A stretch of 34,533 nt of DNA from Rhodobacteraceae bacterium UBA2776 (lineage in GTDB: Bacteria > Pseudomonadota > Alphaproteobacteria > Rhodobacterales > Rhodobacteraceae). Under the pieces are notes generated by a model. The model searched no databases and was not told the origin of the DNA. It saw only the letters and a program-made list of their open reading frames with translations. The position numbers and the translations under genes are program-made. The DNA is taken from assembly GCA_002352425.1 (NCBI GenBank), contig DEIK01000048.1, positions 1 to 34,533 of the forward strand, in the 5' to 3' direction. Position 1 is the stretch's first letter. Each line of letters starts with the position of its first letter. Positions 16,414 through 25,600 of the stretch are shown in pieces.

Positions 16414-16821
16414 TCAGGCGTTGCTGTCGCCAAATCCATGCATGCGCTTGGCCCATTGGATGGCCACGATCATACCCTTTAATCTGGGTAGAAGATAAAG
16501 CGAAAGCGCCACACATCCAACCGTGAATGTTGTGGCCAACACAATCGGCGCGGGCCGGTATGTGGTGAACACAAACAAAATCAGCGGCGCCATAAGATGG
16601 CCGACAATCAGAATGGTCAAATACGCCGGTCCATCATCTGCGCGGTGGTGGTGCAGGGGTTCATCACAAACGGTACAGGTGTCACGCACCTTGAGAAACC
16701 CGTTCAGCATTGGTCCTGTGCCGCAATTGGGGCAACGGCGTCTCCAGCCCTTAAGCATGGCCGGGCGCATGGGGCGATCTTGGTCTAGGATCGGCTGGCC
16801 GCCAGAAATGTCAGATGTCAT
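16414..16821 (-). CDS. DUF983 zinc-ribbon membrane protein
   Basis: This is a 135-residue protein starting MTSDISGGQP. A zinc ribbon is formed by RRRCPNCGTG and CTVCDEPL. It is followed by the family hallmark HHHRADDGPAYLTILIVGHL and two hydrophobic helices (APLILFVFTTY; IVLATTFTVGCVALSLYLLP). DUF983 proteins are common in alphaproteobacteria; their function is unknown. An in-frame ATG at 16869 would add 16 residues; AGGAAAG upstream of 16821 favours the shorter form. Confidence 0.88.
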   Translation of the reverse strand: MTSDISGGQPILDQDRPMRPAMLKGWRRRCPNCGTGPMLNGFLKVRDTCTVCDEPLHHHRADDGPAYLTILIVGHLMAPLILFVFTTYRPAPIVLATTFTVGCVALSLYLLPRLKGMIVAIQWAKRMHGFGDSNA

Positions 16822-17016
16822 ATCGTTTTCGCTTTCCTGTTCGCTGCCTCGCGATACGACGTTTAGCACATAATAAGAAGCAATACATTCAGACTTGCGG
16901 CGCCATGTCGCAAAAAACTTGCCAAAACCGCGACGGAAAATCTCGCGCCAGCCGTTTATCCCCTATGACACGCCGAAAATGGGGTGTTGCTTGATAACTT
17001 AATAGGAGACGAGCGA

Positions 17017-17532
17017 ATGAAAACGACTTATTTGATTGCAGGTATCTTGGCTGTGGGTCTTGGTGCGGGGGTTACTTCGGTGGCGGTTGCCAAACAGGGC
17101 GGCCATGAGCGCCCGAGCTTTGAGATGCTGGACGCCAACAAGGACGGCAAGCTGACACAGGTCGAGATGGATGCCCATAAGGCACAAGAATTTGCCAAAG
17201 CCGATACAAATGGCGATGGTAAATTGTCCTCCGAGGAAATGCTGGCCCGCGCTGCTGCGCAACAGGGTGCGCGTATGGGCAAACGGGTTGCCAGAATGAT
17301 GGAACGCGTTGACACCGACAACGACGGCATGCTGAGCGCCGCCGAGCTGGAGGCCATGCCGCGCGGCAAGGGCACCTTCAACCGCATGGATGCTGACAAA
17401 GACGGCACTATCACGGCAGAAGAATTCGCCGCTCATAAACCGGGTCGTGGCATGCGCGATGGTAAACACCGTGGATCAGGCGAACGGTCGGGCCATAAGT
17501 GGCAGAACAACAACAAACCAGTGACCGAGTAA
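17017..17532 (+). CDS. Periplasmic EF-hand calcium-binding protein
   Basis: This is a 171-residue protein with a signal sequence (MKTTYLIAGILAVGLGAGVT, then SVAVAK) and four EF-hand loops: DANKDGKLTQVE, DTNGDGKLSSEE, DTDNDGMLSAAE and DADKDGTITAEE. Each has Asp/Asn at positions 1, 3 and 5 and a terminal Glu, so calcium binding is credible in all four. The C-terminal tail is basic (GRGMRDGKHRGSGERSGHKW). GGAGA lies about 8 bases before the ATG at 17017. It sits 79 bp ahead of the ECF sigma gene, with a GC-rich hairpin between them, and may be its cotranscribed partner or target. Confidence 0.88.
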   Translation: MKTTYLIAGILAVGLGAGVTSVAVAKQGGHERPSFEMLDANKDGKLTQVEMDAHKAQEFAKADTNGDGKLSSEEMLARAAAQQGARMGKRVARMMERVDTDNDGMLSAAELEAMPRGKGTFNRMDADKDGTITAEEFAAHKPGRGMRDGKHRGSGERSGHKWQNNNKPVTE

Positions 17533-17540
17533 CAAAGGTT

Positions 17541-17565
17541 GCGGCGTTTGGAAATTGAGCGCCGC
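17541..17565 (+). other. GC-rich inverted repeat between EF-hand and sigma genes
   Basis: The arms GCGGCG (17541-17546) and CGCCGC (17560-17565) surround a 13-base loop. No U-run follows, so it is not a standard intrinsic terminator. It could stabilise the upstream transcript or set the ratio of the two genes. Confidence 0.3.
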
Positions 17566-17611
17566 GATTGCCCTGCGCCCGAATTGGCGTTAGGCAGACA
17601 GGAACATGAAC

Positions 17612-18190
17612 ATGCCCTTTGACGCCATGAATGACACCCCGGACGAAGCATTGCTGGTGCTTTACGCCAATGGTGATCCTGACGCGGCAAAGGCTTTGAT
17701 GATGCGTTTGACGCCGCGGGTCTTGGGCTATGCATCACGGTTGTTGAGCGATCGGGCCGAGGCCGAGGATGTGGCCCAAGAAGCCATGTTACGTTTGTGG
17801 AAAATCGCACCCGAATGGCGACAGGGCGAGGCCAAGGTCTCGACGTGGCTTTACCGTGTGGTGACGAACCTGTGTACAGACCGGTTGCGCAAAAAGCGCA
17901 GTGTGGCCTTGGATGCGGTGGCCGAGCCTGAAGACGGGCGTGCTTCGGTGGCGCAGGGCATGATCGAGAGTGAACGGGCAGCGGCCCTAAAGGCGGCCTT
18001 GGCAACATTGCCAGAGCGACAACGCCAAGCGGTGATTTTGCGCCATCTTGAAGGGGTTGCAAACCCCGAGATCGCGCAGATGATGGAAACTAGCACTGAG
18101 GCGGTCGAGAGTCTGACCGCTAGGGGCAAACGGGCGTTGACGGCGGCATTGGCTGATCGGCGCAAAGATTTGGGGTATAGTGATGACTGA
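17612..18190 (+). CDS. ECF-type RNA polymerase sigma factor
   Basis: This is an extracytoplasmic-function sigma factor of about 192 residues. Region 2 is seen in LLSDRAEAEDVAQEAMLRLW and VSTWLYRVVTNLCTDRLRKK. Region 4 is seen in LATLPERQRQAVILRHLEGV and NPEIAQMMETSTEAVESLTA. The start is ambiguous: AGGA is 2 bases from ATG 17606 and 8 from ATG 17612, so 17612 is chosen. The 3' end overlaps the next gene by 8 bp. Its neighbours (a single-pass membrane protein and a heavy-metal-sensor-like periplasmic protein) suggest an envelope-stress or metal-responsive circuit like CnrYXH, though this is inference from context. Confidence 0.92.
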   Translation: MPFDAMNDTPDEALLVLYANGDPDAAKALMMRLTPRVLGYASRLLSDRAEAEDVAQEAMLRLWKIAPEWRQGEAKVSTWLYRVVTNLCTDRLRKKRSVALDAVAEPEDGRASVAQGMIESERAAALKAALATLPERQRQAVILRHLEGVANPEIAQMMETSTEAVESLTARGKRALTAALADRRKDLGYSDD

Positions 18191-18557
18191 GATGAACAAA
18201 GATAAGGCTGACATGGCCGCTGACGATACGCTTGAAGTCTTTTTTGCGGCTGGGCGAGCCGAGGCCCCGATCCCCTCGGCTGATTTGTTGAGCCGGATCA
18301 TGGCGGACGCCCAAGCCCAGAGCGCAGCCCCCGTTATCATAGCGCCACGCCCCGGGTTGTTCGCCAACCTGATCGAATCTATCGGTGGCTGGCCGACGTT
18401 GGCGGGCATGGCCACAGCGGGTGTTTTCGGTGTCTGGGTCGGCTTTAGCCAACCGGCCGGGCTGGATCTGGTTGCCGAGCAAATGATGGGCACAGACAAC
18501 AGCAGTTATCTGGTCGATCTTTTGCCTGCCTTTGGCACAGAATTTGAGGAAGGATAG
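18183..18557 (+). CDS. Single-pass membrane protein, candidate anti-sigma factor
   Basis: This is a 124-residue protein with an acidic N-terminal half (~65 residues), one hydrophobic segment (GGWPTLAGMATAGVFGVWVG, residues ~69-88) and a short acidic tail. Position and topology suit an anti-sigma factor: it overlaps the sigma gene by 8 bp and is followed after 3 bp by the sensor-like gene. There is no zinc-binding ZAS motif (HxxxCxxC), so any anti-sigma action would be of another type. Homologues in this group are sometimes labelled dihydroorotate dehydrogenase; nothing in the sequence supports that. Confidence 0.65.
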   Translation: MTEMNKDKADMAADDTLEVFFAAGRAEAPIPSADLLSRIMADAQAQSAAPVIIAPRPGLFANLIESIGGWPTLAGMATAGVFGVWVGFSQPAGLDLVAEQMMGTDNSSYLVDLLPAFGTEFEEG

Positions 18558-18560
18558 ACC

Positions 18561-19019
18561 ATGTCTGCAACCGAGCCCCTAAAACCTGTCGGGATGCGCC
18601 GTCGTACGAAAATACTTCTGGCGGCGTCACTTGGCCTGAATATGTTGTTCATCGGCGCGGCTGGCGGGATGTTCTTTCACAATGAGAGACCAGACCGGAT
18701 CAGAGATGCGGCATACGGTCCCTATACCCGCGCCCTTAGCCACAAAGATCGCAAAGCCATAGGCGTTGCCCTGCGCCAGGAAATCGGGAGCCTGAGGGAA
18801 AATCTGCCGAAAATCCGTGCTTCTTTTGCTGCGCTCAAAGCGGCACTGATTGCCGAGGACTATGACCGTGAACTGGTGCATGGTTTGATCATAAAGCAAC
18901 AGGCCGTTGGCAAGGAACGCTACGAAATCGGCCAGCGGTTATTGCTGGAGCGGCTAGACGCCATGAGCCCGCAAGAGCGGCGCAGATTTGCCAATAATTT
19001 GGGGCATCGTCGCCGCTAA
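18561..19019 (+). CDS. Periplasmic heavy-metal sensor-like protein (CnrX/Spy fold)
   Basis: This is a 152-residue protein anchored by one N-terminal helix (ILLAASLGLNMLFIGAAGGM) with a helical periplasmic part: LRQEIGSLRENLPKIRASFA, ALIAEDYDRELVHGLIIKQQ and RLLLERLDAMSPQERRRFAN. The long amphipathic helices, the H/Q/M pattern and the closing LxxMSPQERRRFA are those of the Heavy-metal_res (PF13801) group related to CnrX, ZraP and CpxP. It may sense metal or envelope damage and signal to the sigma factor through the preceding membrane protein. It starts 3 bp after that gene, with AGGA before the ATG. Confidence 0.8.
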   Translation: MSATEPLKPVGMRRRTKILLAASLGLNMLFIGAAGGMFFHNERPDRIRDAAYGPYTRALSHKDRKAIGVALRQEIGSLRENLPKIRASFAALKAALIAEDYDRELVHGLIIKQQAVGKERYEIGQRLLLERLDAMSPQERRRFANNLGHRRR

Positions 19020-19035
19020 TTACTGTGCAGGCTTT

Positions 19036-20418
19036 TCAAGCAGCTGTGCGGCTGAAGGTGACTTGGTTGCGCCCGTCAGATTTGGACAGGAACAGGGCCT
19101 TGTCGGCGCAATCAATCAACTGTTCTACCGTGCGCGTGTCACTGCGCAAGCCCCCCATCGCAACGCCTATGGACAGCGAAACCTGCACCACACCTTTGCC
19201 GGATCGCAATTCAACAGGATGCTCGTTAATCACCCGACACAGCCGTTCAGCGGTTCTGCGGGCCTCATCTAGCTGGGTGTCGGGCATTGCCACCAAAAAC
19301 TCCTCGCCGCCAATCCGTGCGACCATATCGACGCCACGTAGATTGTCTTTGAGCCGTGTTGCGACCTCTTGCAAGACGGCATCCCCCGCGGCATGGCCAT
19401 AAGTGTCATTCACCGCTTTGAAACGGTCGATATCCAGCACCATAACCGCATAGGGGCGGTGTTTGGTCTTGGCGCGCTCGGCAATGCGGGCCAAATGCGG
19501 CATCGCATAGCGACGGTTGTAAAGATTGGTCAGCGGGTCAATCACCGCCATCCGCAATCCATCTCGCATGGTTTCGCGCAAACGGTCTGCCTGTTGCTTG
19601 CGCCGCACCTGGGTTTTCACCCGCAGCGCCATTTCCTCGGGGTCAAACCCCTCAAACACCAAATCGCTGGCCCCCAGATCAAGCGCACTTGCGGCTTTGC
19701 TGGTTGCCCCCTTGGGGATCACCATCAAGATAGAGCTGTGGCGGGTCTCGGGGCGGCTGCGCAGTTCGGACATCAAGCGCAACCCATCATCGTGTTTGGC
19801 CAAATCGCAAGCAATGACAAAAACATCCGGCGCCTTTTCGGCGCTGTTTTGGGCCAAGGCTTGTTCTTTGGCGGTCACAACGATGTTGTCATGGGTCGCT
19901 TTGCCCAACCCGGTTTTCCATGCCATAGCGGTGACCGGTGTGGCGGCAATCATGGCGATGCTCGCGGGGGCCGTGAAATGGCTGGTGACCTCAGCAAAAC
20001 CCAAAGCCCGGCTGGTGTTGTCACGCAGGTGCAATTCCTCGACCGTATCGCGCGCGCGCAACAGGCTGCGAACCCGCGCCAAAAGGATTAAATCATCCAG
20101 TGGCTTGGTCAAAAATTCATCTGCCCCGGCACGCAGGGCGGCGATCTTGGAGGGGTTGTCATTATGGGCGGTGATGATGATGACCGGAATACGTGCGGTT
20201 TGGGGGTCTTCTTTCAAACGCTTACACACAGCCACGCCATCTATATCTGTCAACCTCTGGTCCAGCAGGATCAGATCTGGCCCGTCCTCACGGGCACACC
20301 TTAAGGCCTCTGCGCCGCCAGACGCTTGCAAAACCTCATAGCAAGCAGCCGTTAGCTTGACCTTGAGTACGATGCGGTTGGTTGCAACATCGTCTGCAAT
20401 AAGGATGCGACCTGCCAT
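19036..20418 (-). CDS. pleD: PleD-type response regulator diguanylate cyclase
   Basis: This is a 460-residue REC-REC-GGDEF protein that makes cyclic di-GMP. The first receiver (1-~120) has Asp9/Asp10 (IADD), phospho-acceptor Asp53 (LILLDQRL) and Lys105 (FLTKP). The second (~150-270) lacks a clear acidic pocket and is the adaptor receiver of PleD. The cyclase domain carries LDIDRFKAVNDTYGHAAGD (328-346) and GGEEF (370-374). The inhibitory site RxxD is RGVD (361-364), exactly five residues before GGEEF. In Caulobacter PleD governs polar development and lies next to divK; divK is absent here, but the DUF3572 gene on the other side is a usual neighbour. The ~98-bp gap upstream is shared with that gene. 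Confidence 0.93.
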   Translation of the reverse strand: MAGRILIADDVATNRIVLKVKLTAACYEVLQASGGAEALRCAREDGPDLILLDQRLTDIDGVAVCKRLKEDPQTARIPVIIITAHNDNPSKIAALRAGADEFLTKPLDDLILLARVRSLLRARDTVEELHLRDNTSRALGFAEVTSHFTAPASIAMIAATPVTAMAWKTGLGKATHDNIVVTAKEQALAQNSAEKAPDVFVIACDLAKHDDGLRLMSELRSRPETRHSSILMVIPKGATSKAASALDLGASDLVFEGFDPEEMALRVKTQVRRKQQADRLRETMRDGLRMAVIDPLTNLYNRRYAMPHLARIAERAKTKHRPYAVMVLDIDRFKAVNDTYGHAAGDAVLQEVATRLKDNLRGVDMVARIGGEEFLVAMPDTQLDEARRTAERLCRVINEHPVELRSGKGVVQVSLSIGVAMGGLRSDTRTVEQLIDCADKALFLSKSDGRNQVTFSRTAA

Positions 20419-20516
20419 CTTTTCCTCTCAATAAATATTCATAATTGTCCTGTTATTGGTTAGTTTTTGGTGAGATTAGTTAACAAATGGTTTCCAAACC
20501 CACATGAGGGCCTGAA

Positions 20517-20795
20517 ATGGATCAAAAACAAGCGGAAATACGCGCACTAAGTGTGTTGGCGTGGCTGGTCAGCAACGAGGAGTTGTTACCAGTGTTCCTA
20601 AACGCGACCGGCGCGGATGAAACGGATCTGCGTGTTCGGGCCGCAGAATCAGATTTTTTAGGCTCGGTTCTGGATTTTTTGATGATGGATGACGCTTGGG
20701 TGATGCAGTATTGCGATGGCGAAGGGCTGCCCTATGAAACCCCGATGCGGGCGCGCCAATGTTTACCAGGTGGGGCCGACGTTAGCTGGACCTAA
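20517..20795 (+). CDS. DUF3572 family protein
   Basis: This is a 92-residue cytoplasmic protein: AEIRALSVLAWLVSNEELLP, FLNATGADETDLRVRA and FLGSVLDFLMMDDAWVMQYC are the DUF3572 pattern. The function is unknown. In alphaproteobacteria it commonly lies beside the divK/pleD locus, as here, divergent from pleD. GAGGG lies upstream of the ATG. Confidence 0.85.
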   Translation: MDQKQAEIRALSVLAWLVSNEELLPVFLNATGADETDLRVRAAESDFLGSVLDFLMMDDAWVMQYCDGEGLPYETPMRARQCLPGGADVSWT

Positions 20796-20839
20796 AGATG
20801 CGATGATCCTATAGAAGCAGTAACAAACCCAAATCTTGG

Positions 20840-22604
20840 ATGGACCAAAGCCATAGCGAACACCCCACAGGCCCTGTCGGAAAAAAATACAAGCCCTGAT
20901 GAAGGCCGCGCAATTCAGCCGCGCAGCCAAAGCCGCCAACCTGGCCCATAAGAAATTCCCAAAAGAGGCCTATTTTGCCAATATTGCCGACATGGACTTG
21001 GCCCAAACCGGACAAGAGCGCGAGGCGGCCACGTTTTTTCGCAAAGCCTTTCGGTTAAAACCGCAAAACGAGGATTTTCAAAACAATCTCGTGCAGGCTC
21101 TGGTGGTTTCCGCGCAGCATGAAAAAGCACGAGGGTTGATTGCAAAGTTGCGATCCAAACGGGCAGACCCCAGCGAATTATTGTATCTGAATGCCCTGTC
21201 GTTCATGTAAAATGGCGAAAGTGCTGCGGCGCTTGAATTGGCGACAACCGCGGTAGCAGTCAGTCCAAAACACGCCAAGACCCACAATCTGCGCGGCATG
21301 CTGTTGAGCGATCAGGGTCGTGATCACGAGGCCATCGAGAGTTATCAAACAGCTTTAAAACTGACCCCTGATCGACCAGATACCCTTTCGAACATCAGCC
21401 TGCCCTTGTCGCGGGTTGTGCGCGCCGACGAGGCTCTGGCCGTGCTGGAGCGGGCGATTGCAATCAATCCTAACCATCTGAATGCACGACACCGTTATGC
21501 AATCCAGCTGAGCGAGGCAGGGCGCAGCACTGAAGCCAAGCACGCCTTTCATGCGGTTTTGAATATCCTGCCCAACCACGCTGATACCATGCTTGGACTT
21601 AGCCAGCTGCAGTCGGGTAAGGAAAATGAGCCCCTGTTGCCCGTGATCAAATCCACCCTGTCGCATGTGCCCAAAAACGCGCCAGACAGGGCCCTTTTGA
21701 ATTTTGCGCTGGGCGCAATCTATTGGCAACAAAAGGACTATGAAAAGACCGCCAAAGCGCTAAACATCGCAAATGCGCAAGAGGCGCGCGCCCCCCCTTT
21801 GATGCAGCATGTGAAGCCCGACAAAAGGAAGCGATCCTTGATCTGTTTTCGACGGCGAAACCACTGGCTGAATCCGCAGATTCACAGATAAGCGCACCGG
21901 CACCAATATTTGTAGTGGGCATGCCCCGTTCCGGCACCGCTTTGGTTGAACAAATATTGACCGCGCACCACGATGTCAGCGGGTTTGGCGAACTGGCCAG
22001 CGCGGGGCGTTTGGCGGCGCAGGTTATTGACGAGGGGGCAGTGTTCGTGGCCGAAGAATTTGCCACGCAGTACCGTCAATCGCGACCCAAAACCGGCAAC
22101 ACAACGCCGATGTTCGTGGATAAGATGCCTGACAATTACCGCTACATCGGGTTCTTGGCGCAGGCTTTCCCCAAGGCGCGCTTTGTCTGCCTAATGCGCG
22201 ATCTGCGTGATGTCGCTCTGTCCATGTGGCGCAACTATTTCCCCAGCCGCGGTATGGGCTATACCTTTGATTTGCAGGCCATCGCGGATGTTGCAAATGA
22301 TTTCGCCGCCTATTTGGCCCATTGGAAAGCGCTGTTTGGCGATCGGATACTACAGATTAACTATGAGGACATCATCGGGGATGTTGATGCTGCCAGCCGG
22401 ACTTTGGCGCAGTTTTGCGGGCTGGAATGGGACGCGGCGATGGCACGGCCAGAGGCAAACACCGTTGCCGTGCGTACTGCCAGCCTGACGCAGGTGCGTG
22501 AAGGGGTTCACAAACGCTCGGTCGGGGGCTGGAACCATATGGCGGACCAAATGGAGCCACTCCTCCAAGGCCTCGACAAGAATTTTTGGCCGGATTTGGG
22601 CTAG
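20840..22604 (+). pseudogene. TPR-sulfotransferase, broken by two frameshifts and a stop
   Basis: An intact version would have N-terminal TPR repeats (ANLAHKKFPKEAYFANIADM; GRDHEAIESYQTALKLTPDR; ADEALAVLERAIAINPNHLN) and a C-terminal PAPS-dependent sulfotransferase domain. The sulfotransferase signatures are FVVGMPRSGTALVEQIL (5'-phosphosulfate loop) and FVCLMRDLRDVALSMWRNYF (3'-phosphate site). Three lesions are seen. The run of seven A at 20881-20887 is one base short for the frame from ATG 20840. An in-frame TAA at 21208-21210 lies between FM and NGESAAALEL. The run of seven C at 21791-21797 is again one base short, and restoring one gives FDAACEARQKEAILDLFSTA and leads directly into the sulfotransferase. 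Two lesions sit in homopolymers and could be sequencing error; the TAA could not. Its stop interlocks with that of the dehalogenase. Confidence 0.8.
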
Positions 22605-25600
22605 AGATCAATCTCGATCACACCATCCTTATCGGCTGCACGGGATTGGCACAGGATCAGTGCGTGTTCACGGTCCTTGTTGGATAAAACAAAATCGCGA
22701 TGCTCGACCGCGCCGGAAATCAGCCCGCATTTGCAGACCCCGCATAGCCCGTCCGAGCATTTCACATCCACTTTGATACCGGCGGCCAGCAGAGCATCGG
22801 TCGCATGTTCGTCAGCCTTAACAGGCACTTCCATCTGGCTTTGTTTCAGGCGCAACGTGAACGGATGGTTGACGTATTCGGGTGTTTCGGGTGTCGAGAA
22901 ATATTCCAGATGGCAGGCCTCTTCGGGGAAGCCGCCCGCCGTTGCCGCGTCGATCACGGATTGCATGTAAACGTCCGGCCCGCAGGTGTAAACATGGCTG
23001 CCCTCGGCGTAGCGCAGCAGGGCAGGTAGGTCGGCGCGGCTGCCTTGGTCCGAGAAATGCAGATGCACGCGATTTGCCCAAGGCATCTTTGCCAAATCGT
23101 CCAAAAAACCGGCCCCATCACGGGTGGACACACTGTAATGCAACGCGAAACCGGCCCCAATCGCATGCAGTCGATGCGCCATAGCAATCATCGGCGTCAC
23201 ACCGATGCCACCGCCCATCAGATGGGTGAATTTGGCTGTTTCATCCAGCCCGAAGTGGTTGATGGGTTTTGATATAAACACCCGCCGCCCTTTGGTGAAT
23301 ATCCGGTGCATCAGGGCCGAGCCACCACGTCCCTGATCTTCGCGCAAAACCGCAATCTGGTACTTACTGCTGTCAGCTGGATCGCCCGACAATGAGTATT
23401 GCCGAAAGAATTCCGGTGCCACCACCACATCAATATGGCCACCTGCGCTGGCGGGGGGCAGTGGGCTGCCATCGGGCAGGGCGAATTCGTATTTGGTGAC
23501 CAGATCGGTCATCGCTTGCGCCTTGGTGATCACCACCTGCATCACGGGCGCATCCCCAATATCGGTAGAATAAACATGTTCCGGTGGCACACCCGCCGCA
23601 CGGCGGCGCTTGTATTCGTCAACCGGTATCATCTCTTGATGCGCTGCAATCCCGGCCTCGCGATCCATCGGGAACGGCCAGTTAAAGGGCGGCGGGGCGA
23701 TCGGTGCTGGGTAAACCGCCAAGGTCTGGTCCTCGGGTTTCAGGTCGATCTCGGTTTGCAGGTCACGTGCATTGACGGGGTGTTTGGTGGGCAGGAACGG
23801 CCCGTCATTCTCCATTTCCAGATCCCACCACCATTTTTTCACCGGATTGATCCCGCCATTGCCCAGCATATCATCCAGCTTGGCCAACCCGCGCGCCGTG
23901 GCGGGCAGATGCATCGCGGCCCAACGAAATGGGCGCTCTGCAAACAGCCCCTCCAAATTCCACGGGCAGGTTTTCATACAGCGCCCACACATCGCGCCGT
24001 TCTTTTGGCCAACACGGTAGGTGGTGCATTTCTGACTGTCGGATTTCCAAATTTCATAGCCGTTGAACATGGCTTTTGGCCCAGCGGTGATGGCGCCCGA
24101 GGGGCATTCACGGGCGCATTTGTTACAAGAATCGCAAAATTTTTGCAGCCCAAAATCAATGGGTTGGTCGTGTTCCATCGGCATATCCGTGGTGACGACC
24201 CCTGATTTTAGGCGCGGACCAAGGAACGGGTTCAAGATCACCTCGCCAATGCGTGACAATTCCCCCAAACCCGCCAGCAACAACAAGGGCGGCTGCAAGA
24301 CCTCTTCGTCCACCACCGAATGCACCCTTGCGCCAAATCCAAGGCGGCGTATGTGTTCAGCAACCACGCCGCCCAACAGCGAAAACCGCAAATAGGCGCG
24401 CATGGATTGGGCGCAGGCGATCCAATCGTCGCCGGACGCGCCTTCCATGGTTTCATGGCCCTGATCAATGATCATCGAAATGGCGTTCTTGTGATAGGGG
24501 GTGATCGGCTGACCGGCTGAATCATGGCTGTAATAGGCATAATCCGGGCAATCGGACAGGCCAACCGCATCGGCCCCTAGATAGTAAAGCGCGGCCTTGA
24601 TGTTGGCCGCGTTTTTGGCGGCGTTTGTGGTGCTGGGATGTTGGGATTTGGCGGCCTCGCCGTCTTGCAACAAAATAAATGCCCCCAATGAGGGGCGAAA
24701 CGCATAAGAGGCAGCGGACTTGCGCACGTAATTTCCGTTGGAAGCTGCCCGTTGCGTGGCACGGCCCAAATCACCAAACAGGGCGCGGGCAAACATATTG
24801 GCACGTTTGGGCGTGCGCGGCACGTTGGGCGCATCAATGTAGGTGGTTGGCTCGGTTTGACGTTTGAGGATCTCAAAGGGGTGCGGGCCGTCTTTGAACG
24901 CGCGCTTGCGGTAGGGGTCGCGGTTGCGCGCTGATTTGGCATTTTGACCCGTGCCGTGACGGTAGGCAAAGCTTGGGGTTTGCCCCGTTGCAAGCGGCGC
25001 GTCGGGAGTCATTTTAAGCGTCGTCGTGATGACGGCCACGCTAAAATCCGTGCCGACAAAGGGGTTACTTGGGCGGCCATTTTCAACCGTGGCCAAACCG
25101 GCTTGAACGCTGAGATGGTCTAAATGCACATCGCTTGCGGCCATGGTGTGGGCGCGGGCCTCATAGCCCAGTAGGCGAATGTAACTGGCCAAGGTCACGG
25201 CCGTTTCGGCCCCACGCAAGCAAGCGCGATGTTGCTGGGCGTCTTGAATCCAGTCGCACCCCGCCTCGCCAAAGTCAGGCGCGCGCGCATGATCATACAA
25301 AAACACCATGGCGTGGGTGTGGTGACGACAATCTGTGGGCGGGGCTTGCATGGACTCTCGCAAGCCCGCCATGATAACATCAATCCCAGCGGCCAAGGTC
25401 TTGACTTGCATAGTTTTAATCTTATCGGCAAGCCGCGAGACGTCACGGTTTGTTATGGGCGTATCAAGCCAAGCCCCGGCGGGAATTTCGCAGGTGCCAA
25501 CCATCGCGGCATCACAGAAATATCCGAATGATTTCAAATGATTGGCGCGCTCGGTTAAATCATTTGGGATGGTCGCAACTTCGGGTTTCACCAGCCCATC

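Noticed and set aside
19369..20341. Two long plus-strand frames over pleD
   Set aside because: Both are antisense to receiver and linker regions with clear PleD motifs on the other strand.
23399..24205. 268-residue plus-strand frame inside the dehalogenase
   Set aside because: It lies antisense to the 4Fe-4S and flavin motifs and has a His/Arg-rich, shadow-like composition.
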